From a virus: a stretch of DNA of 34,173 nt. The notes below the pieces were generated by a model. It had not been told where the DNA came from, ran no database searches, and saw only the letters and a program-made list of their open reading frames with translations. This document shows positions 23,796 to 29,478 of this stretch, in pieces (positions within the stretch are counted from its first letter, which is position 1; every line of letters begins with the position of its first letter). The stretch lies in IMG/VR virus record IMGVR_UViG_3300019849_000017, positions 1 through 34,173 of that record; one strand, 5' to 3'. The translations under genes and the position numbers were made by a program.

Positions 23796-23842
23796 CTTTT
23801 TGCCTAACTTTTAAACAAATCACCAGTACAATTGTTCTTTTT

Positions 23843-25858
23843 CTATAGTTTTTGCAAAATAGACGAGTCATTCTTCATTCTTTCTGTCATGTATACTGTC
23901 CCTTGATTGGTGTGTCTGCTTAATCCCTGAGCTTTCATTATGGTCTGTATCCGACGAATTGAGACCTTGTATCGCCTCGATATTTTCTCAATTTCTGGAC
24001 TAATGGCACTCCAGTTGAGTGGATCATTTTTAAGATTTTTCGTGTTGTAGATTATAGCCTCACAGTCCATACCGATTAGTTCATCGATATTGTCAGGTGT
24101 TTGATTTTTAATGTGAATTGACATGCTCTCATGAGCTAAACGAGAGGCTTTGTAGTTCTTTTTATATAAATGGTACATCTGTGCTAAAATCTGATCTTGA
24201 GGAATTTCATCGTAATCAAACTTAATGTGTTCAACATCAAAGATCATAAATCTTCTATTACCCGAACTATCCCTAAGAATATGGTCGAAATTACAACTAG
24301 AAATATAGCTGACATAAAAAGGAACAAACTCGCTTTTACGGGCATAGGCTGCCCTGAAGGTAGCCCCCGGTGAAGTAATAAGAGATTTAAGAGTACTGAT
24401 AGAAACCCTGTGAGTCTCGTCAAATTCAGGAATATTCGCAACGAGTAAATCACTAATAGTTTGGTAATTCTCGATTTTTCTATCCAGGATTTCAATCTCG
24501 GAAAAGTAGCTTCCAAAACTACCGAACATATAATTAATCCAACTGTCTTTTCCAATTCCTTGCCCTCCCTTGAGGATAATCATTCTATTTTGTTCTCGTT
24601 TTTTTACATCGTGTAAGCGCCTAAAGATGTTTGCGCACCACTCTTTAATGAGCTCAACACAGAAGGATCTCTCAATGTTTGTGATTTCGAGTCGACCAAC
24701 CATCTCGCCGATAACATCTCGGCCTTGCCATCTTGGGATATCAATACATAGACGAGGTTCAAGACCGGATAACCACCTCTGCAGATGTCGATTGACATAG
24801 GCCGGTGAGAGGCCAACATCGTGCGCTTCTGACTCAATGACCTCTCGCAGGTTATCAATTGGAAACCATTTTTCGTCCCTTTCTGAAAAAAAGTAAGATG
24901 TTCGTCGTATTTTATCGAACCGAACTCTTGGGTAGTTGAACTCAAAAAATGATTTAAAATCCTCATAGTTTGTACTCGACTTTTTTCCGTCAGAATGGAG
25001 CCTAGGATATTTTCCAATAGTCCAGTCAATGCCTGAATCCGCTCTTTTTCTACTTTTCCAATCAATGACCCGTTCACATAAATTTTTACAGGTTTCATAT
25101 CCGCTCCCATTCTTTAAGTATTTTTTGTCTGAAAAATATGGACCTTTTGCATGGTCCTTATGTAGCTCTATATCCGCTTGTATTGTTTTCTGCACGAGAT
25201 CTTCAAGGTCAGTGGCTTGATCACTGTACTTAAGAATGAAGCCAACAATAGCGTCATGCCTTTGTTTTTTTGATACCCCTATCTCATTAAAGATCGAGTT
25301 GTCGTAGTTTGAGATCTCAACTAGTTGCCTGATATGATCAGGGTATGCAAAAGGTAGATCGTCAGCGTCCAGTTCAAGAAGTTCAGTACTACCGATCCAG
25401 CGATATGAAACTCCTTCCTGTCGGTGAGATGAAGGTGGTAATACAGTAAGCCGACCGGTACTAAGTATATCGACCATGCGAGTGCCGAAGCGATCAATTC
25501 CGAGATTCTTGACCTCGCCATCGTATCGGTAAAACCTTGTCCATCCCTTAGCTCCTTTTTTGATACATGGAGTGACCGGTAGCGCACCTATAATAAGTTG
25601 TTCAATTGCACTAGAGTCCGCCATATTATCATAGTCAAAATCAATAGCTATAACACCGCTACTTTCTCCCGTTGCAAGTCCTATGTCATGATCGTCATAC
25701 TTTTCTATATATTGCTCTTGCTCTTCTTCTGTGGGAAATCGTTTAGAGAATTTATTTGTCCACTCTGAAATAAAACAAGCTTTTTTCTCTGGATGAACGG
25801 GTAATACTGAAAACCCTAAGTCGTAATAGTTTTGTGCCCAATCGCCGAATACGCCCAA
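23843..25858 (-). CDS. Prim-Pol primase fused to VapE-like SF3 helicase
   Basis: This 671-aa replication protein has an N-terminal bifunctional primase-polymerase domain: AQNYYDLGFSVLPVHPEKK, GLATG at 60-64, the catalytic acidic pair at Asp73/Asp75 (IAIDFDYDN) and the His motif PPSSHRQEGVSYRW at 141-154. The C-terminal VapE/D5-like helicase has a Walker A at 431-439 (GGQGIGKDS) and a Walker B at 471-481 (LLVANIPEFDE). It ends with ISSCNFDHILRD and then the GNRRF segment (533-537). The start is TTG at 25858, five bases after GGGGG, with no nearby in-frame ATG. It would open and prime the phage origin for host polymerase. It is divergent from the plus-strand early operon. Confidence 0.92.
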   Translation of the reverse strand: MGVFGDWAQNYYDLGFSVLPVHPEKKACFISEWTNKFSKRFPTEEEQEQYIEKYDDHDIGLATGESSGVIAIDFDYDNMADSSAIEQLIIGALPVTPCIKKGAKGWTRFYRYDGEVKNLGIDRFGTRMVDILSTGRLTVLPPSSHRQEGVSYRWIGSTELLELDADDLPFAYPDHIRQLVEISNYDNSIFNEIGVSKKQRHDAIVGFILKYSDQATDLEDLVQKTIQADIELHKDHAKGPYFSDKKYLKNGSGYETCKNLCERVIDWKSRKRADSGIDWTIGKYPRLHSDGKKSSTNYEDFKSFFEFNYPRVRFDKIRRTSYFFSERDEKWFPIDNLREVIESEAHDVGLSPAYVNRHLQRWLSGLEPRLCIDIPRWQGRDVIGEMVGRLEITNIERSFCVELIKEWCANIFRRLHDVKKREQNRMIILKGGQGIGKDSWINYMFGSFGSYFSEIEILDRKIENYQTISDLLVANIPEFDETHRVSISTLKSLITSPGATFRAAYARKSEFVPFYVSYISSCNFDHILRDSSGNRRFMIFDVEHIKFDYDEIPQDQILAQMYHLYKKNYKASRLAHESMSIHIKNQTPDNIDELIGMDCEAIIYNTKNLKNDPLNWSAISPEIEKISRRYKVSIRRIQTIMKAQGLSRHTNQGTVYMTERMKNDSSILQKL

Positions 25859-25913
25859 TGCTGCCCCCTTTCCAACGCTGCTGTCTCGATGTGAAACAAA
25901 GATGCTAAATTAA

Positions 25914-25942
25914 TTTGATTAAGTCAAACTTTGTTGTATGAT
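25914..25942 (+). promoter_or_regulatory. Divergent control region: plus-strand promoter with palindromic operator
   Basis: The plus strand has TTGATT (25915-25920), 16 bases, then TATGAT (25937-25942), 31 bases before the first plus-strand gene. An inverted repeat TTTGA-ttaag-TCAAA (25914-25928) covers the -35. A wider repeat, AACAAAG (25895-25901) against CTTTGTT (25929-25935), brackets it. The other strand reads TTGACT (25928-25923) toward the primase gene, with a weaker -10. This fits a repressor-controlled switch between the early plus operon and the primase gene. Confidence 0.5.
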
Positions 25943-25972
25943 TATAGGTGTTGGAAAAGAAAGAGGTATCAA

Positions 25973-26104
25973 ATGCAATATATAATCCGTTTACAAGCCT
26001 ATTGTCTAAGATTAGAAAATGAAGGTAGCTTTAAGATGGCTGCAGTTGTTCGTAAAGAATTAGAGATGACCTATAAAAGATATAAAGCTTTAGGTTTGGT
26101 ATAG
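25973..26104 (+). CDS. Small protein (43 aa), first gene of the plus-strand operon
   Basis: This 43-aa basic helical peptide (MQYIIRLQAYCLRLENEGSF, then KMAAVVRKELEMTYKRYKAL) has an AGAGGT ribosome site. The second half could form a helix-turn-helix-like pair, but it is too short for me to call a DNA-binding domain. As the first gene after the divergent promoter it may be regulatory. Confidence 0.6.
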   Translation: MQYIIRLQAYCLRLENEGSFKMAAVVRKELEMTYKRYKALGLV

Positions 26105-26113
26105 GGGGTCTGC

Positions 26114-26197
26114 ATGAGTGTATTCTGGTGTGGGCTTGCAATTATTCTAATACAACTGTTTTGTTATGTCGCAGAAAAAAGATCGAGAAAAAAATGA
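26114..26197 (+). CDS. Very small membrane protein (27 aa)
   Basis: This 27-aa peptide has one hydrophobic span (VFWCGLAIILIQLFCYV) and a basic tail (EKRSRKK), giving an orientation with the C-terminus inside. GGGGG lies five bases before the ATG, and its stop overlaps the next start as ATGA. The function is unknown; small early membrane proteins can act in exclusion. Confidence 0.55.
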   Translation: MSVFWCGLAIILIQLFCYVAEKRSRKK

Positions 26198-26424
26198 TAG
26201 TAGAGTTTAAAGAATCACAAGCAACGTTTGAAGTAGAGATAGATTGTGGAGATATGGGATTTCAATGGGGAGAGATGTCATGTGAGTTCTCTACAGATGG
26301 TAACGTTTATAAACTTGGTTCTTATGAAATATATTTGCTGCTAGATGGCAATAAAATCAAAGTAACAAGCCATGTTAGTGAGTTTGTTGTTGATGATTTA
26401 TTCGAACAATATATAGTCAACTAG
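26194..26424 (+). CDS. Small acidic beta-rich protein, unknown function
   Basis: This is 76 aa from the ATG at 26194, coupled by ATGA to the tiny membrane gene. It is acidic with alternating strands (SQATFEVEIDCGDMGF, YKLGSYEIYLLLDGNKIKVT). The longer frame from 26128 overlaps the membrane gene and is not needed. It is the last protein gene before the structured non-coding stretch. No family is recognised. Confidence 0.7.
   Translation: MIVEFKESQATFEVEIDCGDMGFQWGEMSCEFSTDGNVYKLGSYEIYLLLDGNKIKVTSHVSEFVVDDLFEQYIVN
26390..26417 (+). promoter_or_regulatory. Possible promoter for the non-coding RNA region
   Basis: TTGATG (26390-26395) and TATAGT (26412-26417) are 16 bases apart at the end of the preceding gene. 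They would start a transcript near 26424 that runs into the hairpin at 26451-26516 and, if that is passed, into the structured RNA at 26518. This is a match of moderate quality only. Confidence 0.35.
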
Positions 26425-26450
26425 CTGCAACCATAGTTTTGTCTATTTTT

Positions 26451-26516
26451 AGCGCCACTTGACACTAAGATACCTTCTTTCCAACAGGTCCTAAATGCGA
26501 GTGGCGCTTTTTTTTT
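26451..26516 (+). terminator. Rho-independent terminator or short hairpin RNA with long loop
   Basis: AGCGCCACT (26451-26459) pairs perfectly with AGTGGCGCT (26500-26508), and nine T follow (26508-26516). The loop is 40 bases and holds a small internal stem (ACCT with AGGT). It ends the transcript of the three small genes. The loop is longer than in a usual terminator, so it may be a separate stable RNA. Confidence 0.7.
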
Positions 26517-26517
26517 A

Positions 26518-26679
26518 GGATAGGGCGTGCGTTAGCTGTGGTGGACAATCCGTTATCAACCGGGCGAATAGTACCGGCCACTAGAATCATGCAGGTTTTA
26601 ATGGGAGTGACAGACACATAGCTTCGTTTGAGCCGATGACCAACCTTTAGGATCGCAACTAACCTATCCGCTTTTTTTT
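26518..26679 (+). ncRNA. Structured non-coding RNA element, copy 1 (unrecognised family)
   Basis: This 162-base element, about 50% G+C, is in an AT-rich gap without a gene. The ends close as GGATAGG (26518-26524) with CCTATCC (26663-26669), soon followed by eight T. Inside are P2 GCGTG/CATGC (26525-26529, 26588-26592), P3 GTGG/CCAC (26538-26541, 26578-26581), a small hairpin GGA/TCC, TATCAA (26554-26559), and P3b CCG/CGG around GGCGAA. A 3' domain closes with AGGTT/AACCT (26593-26597, 26642-26646). The same blocks in the same order occur at 28561-28754. No coding frame is shared: this copy has an early stop. The promoter is uncertain. Confidence 0.65.
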
Positions 26680-26692
26680 ATTTATAAACAGT

Positions 26693-26721
26693 TTGACATT
26701 AAAGAATGCCTTCCATAATGT
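26693..26721 (+). promoter_or_regulatory. Strong predicted promoter for the recombination/SSB operon
   Basis: TTGACA (26693-26698) is a perfect -35. After exactly 17 bases comes TAATGT (26716-26721), about 31 bases before the ATPase start codon. ATTTATAAACA (26680-26690) sits just upstream and matches a box in the XRE promoter exactly, so the regulator may act here. Confidence 0.7.
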
Positions 26722-26752
26722 TATTTCACATCAACGTTGGAAAGGAGAGTTA

Positions 26753-27568
26753 ATGTCCGTAATTCGTAAGGCTAGTCGAAGCTCAATACCTTTAAAGATA
26801 GGCATTATGGGCATATCTGGGTCGGGAAAAACATATAGCGCATTAAAGTTAGCTCAAGGCTTATGCCAAGACCCATCAAAGATTGTTGTTATTGATTCTG
26901 AAACAACAGGAACTATATCTGATTTTGAAAATCAATACGAGAATAGAAAACGTGGGTCAGATTTCTATGACAACTTATTAGGAAAACCTTTCAGTGTTCT
27001 ACCTATCGAACCTCCTTATACTCCTAAGAAGTACGAGAAAGCGATCAACTTATGTGTCGCCGAGGGTTTTGAAGTTATTATTGTCGACTCCGCTACTCAT
27101 GTTTGGGATGGACAAGGGGGAGTGCTTGATATTCATAATTCTTTAGGTGGACAACTTACGCATTGGAAAGAAACAAATACACACCACATGACATTTATAA
27201 ACGCGATGATGAATTGCTCTAAGCATGTAATTGCGACAGTTCGTATGAAGAAAAAACTTGAGGCTTCGAAAAATGACAAAGGCAAAACACAAATAACCAA
27301 ACTGGGCGAGAAAGCAATTCAGCGGGATGGTTTTGAATATGATCTCCATGTTGTATTTGAAATTAATAAGGAATCTCACAAAGCTGAAATTGATAAAGAT
27401 CGTACTGGATTATTTGAGGGGAGGGTTCCATTTGTAATAACGGAAAAGATTGGGGAAGAGTTGAAGAATTGGAACTCGAAGAAAGAAGAGAAGAAAGAAG
27501 AAGGCGTAAAGAAGAGCACGAAGCCAAGCGAAACGAAAAGTACGAAAGCTCAAGCTACGGAGCCTTGA
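26753..27568 (+). CDS. Sak4-like / AAA_24 phage ATPase (putative recombination protein)
   Basis: This is 271 aa from the ATG at 26753 with an AAAGGAG ribosome site; the longer frame from 26693 would start inside the promoter. The RecA-like core has a Walker A at residues 20-27 (GISGSGKT), ESE-like acidic residues in VVIDSETTGTISDF, and a Walker B in FEVIIVDSATHVWDG. A later MTFINAMMNCSKHVIATVR helix-strand follows. The last 40 residues are a Lys/Glu-rich tail. Sak4 proteins promote single-strand annealing together with SSB, which is encoded just downstream, so the two probably work together in replication-linked recombination. Confidence 0.85.
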   Translation: MSVIRKASRSSIPLKIGIMGISGSGKTYSALKLAQGLCQDPSKIVVIDSETTGTISDFENQYENRKRGSDFYDNLLGKPFSVLPIEPPYTPKKYEKAINLCVAEGFEVIIVDSATHVWDGQGGVLDIHNSLGGQLTHWKETNTHHMTFINAMMNCSKHVIATVRMKKKLEASKNDKGKTQITKLGEKAIQRDGFEYDLHVVFEINKESHKAEIDKDRTGLFEGRVPFVITEKIGEELKNWNSKKEEKKEEGVKKSTKPSETKSTKAQATEP

Positions 27569-27738
27569 AATTTTTAGAAATAATCCCAGGAGGAAGAAGA
27601 GTACCAATGCCTTGGGGGGTCTCATGGACTCCTTGGGCTAAGTTTAAATGTAAAGTGTGCGGCAATGTTATTGAGGGCGACCCTCTTAAATTTATGCACT
27701 CAAAACCAGACAGCTGCGGCTGTTTCGATGAATTTTAG
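27565..27738 (+). CDS. Small zinc-ribbon-like protein
   Basis: This is 57 aa if started at TTG 27565, which overlaps the ATPase stop as TTGA, or 43 aa from the ATG at 27607. The C-terminal half has CKVCGN and, 20 residues on, SCGCF, giving CxxC...CxC as a likely zinc site. The same frame is open back to 27469, within the ATPase tail, because that GA-rich stretch reads as Glu/Arg/Lys in two frames; I consider that part unlikely to be translated. The small protein lies between the ATPase and SSB and may bind nucleic acid. Confidence 0.6.
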   Translation: MKFLEIIPGGRRVPMPWGVSWTPWAKFKCKVCGNVIEGDPLKFMHSKPDSCGCFDEF

Positions 27739-27746
27739 GAGGTATT

Positions 27747-28160
27747 ATGTCATCGGTGAATATGGCAATTGTTGTGGGAAGAATCGGGAGTGACCCTGAA
27801 TCAGAGACTATCACAAGCGGTCAGACTTATTGTAATTTCAGTGTTGCCACAAGTGAGAAGTGGACGGATCGAGATGGGCAAAAACAAGAGAGAACAGAAT
27901 GGCACAGGGTTACGGCATGGGGAAAGCTTGCTGAAATATGTGCAGAGTATCTTAAAAAGGGATCAATGGTTTATGTGGAAGGTCAGATTCAAACAAGATC
28001 TTGGGAAGATGGTACTGGTACAAAGAGATATTCTACAGGTATTAACGCCAAAAGTGTTAAGTTTTTAGGATCTAAAAATTCAAAAACATCAGATGACAAC
28101 CTACCAAATTTTGCTCCTCAAACTGCAGCTGAAGCTAAAGACCAGGAGATTCCGTTTTGA
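27747..28160 (+). CDS. ssb: Single-stranded DNA-binding protein
   Basis: This 137-aa protein is an OB-fold SSB. MSSVNMAIVVGRIGSDPE is followed by NFSVATSEKW, ERTEWHRVTAWGKLAEICAE and GSMVYVEGQIQTRSWED, covering the DNA-binding domain up to about residue 105. A flexible linker then leads to the acidic tip DQEIPF, the docking peptide for replication and repair partners. It has a strong ribosome site (AGGAGG). Neighbours (Sak4-like ATPase, zinc ribbon) suggest a replication-recombination operon. Confidence 0.96.
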   Translation: MSSVNMAIVVGRIGSDPESETITSGQTYCNFSVATSEKWTDRDGQKQERTEWHRVTAWGKLAEICAEYLKKGSMVYVEGQIQTRSWEDGTGTKRYSTGINAKSVKFLGSKNSKTSDDNLPNFAPQTAAEAKDQEIPF

Positions 28161-28369
28161 TCGAAGAATTAAAAATCATTGCTGATATTATGAAAGATGT
28201 AACAGATGGTGCCATGTATATCGCCATCCTTTATATGGCTATTAGCTATTTGAAACCTATTAGTATGGCAGCCATCTTTTCTTTTACTATTATAAAAGTG
28301 TCATCTTTTTTCAGGCAACAAAAAGTAGATTCTAAATATCTAGAGGTTATTACTAAAGATGAACTTTGA
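28157..28369 (+). CDS. Small membrane protein, TTG start
   Basis: This 70-aa protein starts at TTG 28157, which overlaps the SSB stop as TTGA and has AGGAG eight bases upstream. Residues about 18-50 are hydrophobic and could form one or two spans (GAMYIAILYMAISYLKPI, SMAAIFSFTIIKVSSFF). A basic tail follows. Its function is unknown. Confidence 0.65.
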   Translation: MIEELKIIADIMKDVTDGAMYIAILYMAISYLKPISMAAIFSFTIIKVSSFFRQQKVDSKYLEVITKDEL

Positions 28370-28556
28370 AATAATAAATTTTGCTGGATTCTATTATGTT
28401 CGATATAAAGAACCAGATATATTTGGATACAAATATTTAGATAAAAAAGTCCAATTCGAATATTGGACTCGTAAAGACTATATTCAAAAGTATTGTAAGA
28501 TGACCAAATATGAATTGATTAAACTTTTAAAACTTTATGGAATTGAAGTTAAATAA
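28359..28556 (+). CDS. Small Tyr/Lys-rich protein, unknown function
   Basis: This 65-aa basic protein is rich in Tyr, Phe and Lys (GFYYVRYKEPDIFGYKYLDK), with a helical C-terminus (KMTKYELIKLLKLYGIEVK) of the kind seen in small DNA-binding tails. It overlaps the upstream gene by 11 bases and is followed at once by structured RNA copy 2. No family is recognised. Confidence 0.65.
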   Translation: MNFEIINFAGFYYVRYKEPDIFGYKYLDKKVQFEYWTRKDYIQKYCKMTKYELIKLLKLYGIEVK

Positions 28557-28560
28557 TTTT

Positions 28561-28754
28561 TGACCCATCGGCGTGGGAAGCTGTGGCGGCAAGATAGCTC
28601 GTGTTTGCCCTATCAAACCAGGCGAAATATTGGCCACTGGAGACACGCGGGAATCTGGGAGAACGACGATGCCTCTTTACTTGATTTCTGGCATCATCGG
28701 AATACTGGTGCAATCAAGATTGCCAGAGTCGCGCCTGGCATGGGTCATTTTTTT
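28561..28754 (+). ncRNA. Structured non-coding RNA element, copy 2 (unrecognised family)
   Basis: This 194-base element is about 54% G+C beside DNA of about 18%. TGACCCAT (28561-28568) pairs with ATGGGTCA (28740-28747), then seven T follow. Inside are GGCG/CGCC, P2 GCGTG/CACGC (28571-28575, 28644-28648), AGCTGTGG, P3 GTGG/CCAC (28583-28586, 28634-28637), P3a GGCAA/TTGCC (28588-28592, 28605-28609), TATCAA, and P3b CCA/TGG around GGCGAA. The 3' domain closes with TCTGG/CCAGA and has a GATGCC/GGCATC hairpin. The loop of that hairpin (CTTGATT) can pair with AATCAAG downstream as a pseudoknot. The next gene's AAGGAG follows three bases after the T run, so an attenuator role is possible. Confidence 0.65.
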
Positions 28755-28768
28755 ATAAGGAGAATAAA

Positions 28769-29101
28769 GTGTTAAGTGAAGAAACAAAAAACCAATTAAT
28801 CCTGTCTCTTTTAGGTTTAGATAAGTCTAAAGAGAGCAAACAAAGTTTTTACCAAATTGGCGAAGACTATGTATTAAGAACAGTCACTATGATTTACCTT
28901 GGAAAAATGAAGCAAGAGACTGAAGATGCTTTGATACTTGAAGACTGTGCTTGGATACCTGAAACCTCTCGTTGGTCTGATTTTTTGCAAGGAAAGAAGC
29001 CTAACGAAATGGAACCTTACAGTGAAGACGTTATTGTTTATAAAGGTGCTCTTTTAGATGCGACTGTTATGAAGAAAAAAATCAAAAGAGAGATAATATA
29101 A
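28769..29101 (+). CDS. Conserved phage protein (DUF6948-like), unknown function
   Basis: This 110-aa protein starts at GTG 28769, six bases after AAGGAG. The core QIGEDYVLRTVTMIYLGKMK, then DALILEDCAWIPETSRWSDF, then NEMEPYSEDVIVYKGALLDA matches, from memory, a family found in many phages and mobile elements, often next to a low-complexity glycine-rich protein. That pairing holds here. The function is not known to me. The start lies 14 bases after the terminator-like end of RNA copy 2. Confidence 0.75.
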   Translation: MLSEETKNQLILSLLGLDKSKESKQSFYQIGEDYVLRTVTMIYLGKMKQETEDALILEDCAWIPETSRWSDFLQGKKPNEMEPYSEDVIVYKGALLDATVMKKKIKREII

Positions 29102-29307
29102 TGAATTCAGCTATAAAGCGTGAAAGCTGGTCATGGTCAGGGTCATGGTCATGGTCACGGTCATGGTCAGGGTCAGGGTCACGGTCATGGTCAGGGTCAC
29201 GGTCAGGGTCATGGTCAGGGTCACGGTCAGGGTCATGGTCATGGTCACGGTCATGGTCATGGTCAGGGTCAGGGTCATGGTCAGGGTCACGGTCATGGTC
29301 AGGGTAA
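29101..29307 (+). CDS. Dipeptide-repeat protein (Trp/Gly/Arg-Ser) encoded by a hexanucleotide array
   Basis: The ATG overlaps the previous stop (TAATG), giving 68 aa: nine ordinary residues (MNSAIKRES) and then alternating W, G or R with Ser, ending in Gly. The coding DNA is 29 copies of NGGTCA. The array has no stop in any frame, so a second frame (GTG at 29120, His/Gln-Gly repeats ending in [11 protein letters not shown]) and a third are also open. I prefer the first frame for its coupled start. No function is known; glycine-rich low-complexity neighbours of this kind recur beside the preceding gene's family. Confidence 0.5.
   Translation: MNSAIKRESWSWSGSWSWSRSWSGSGSRSWSGSRSGSWSGSRSGSWSWSRSWSWSGSGSWSGSRSWSG
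29128..29304 (+). repeat. NGGTCA hexanucleotide tandem array
   Basis: There are twenty-nine complete NGGTCA units and a final GGG. The first base is T, G or C and never A; the other five bases do not vary. All three forward frames and two reverse frames are open. The array should be prone to slippage and length change. Confidence 0.98.
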
Positions 29308-29478
29308 TTTTGGTGAATTAGAATCAAAAAAAACCCTTTGATGATGAACAGAGCAAAGAGTCCGGCAATGTCAGAACATCCAGATTATAAAATAACATAA
29401 AAGTAGCCCAAATTGATACACCCATTAAAGTAATTGCCAGACCTTCCGATAGGTATATTGTTGGAAAGGAAAGGTGTT

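Noticed and set aside
26459-26464. TTGACA in the terminator loop as a promoter -35
   Set aside because: No acceptable -10 lies 15-19 bases downstream, and the site is within the hairpin.
28573-28758. A 61-aa ORF and a 71-aa ORF (28560-28775) over RNA copy 2
   Set aside because: They follow the structured RNA element exactly, have no ribosome site, and the homologous copy 1 has an early stop in the matching frame.
29082-29327. Minus-strand Asp/His/Pro-repeat ORFs over the hexanucleotide array
   Set aside because: They are open only because the 6-base unit has no stop in those frames; no start context or operon partner on that strand.
29341-29400. 19-codon ORF following the repeat gene
   Set aside because: Too short, with no ribosome site; the 29308-29478 gap otherwise shows nothing I can support.
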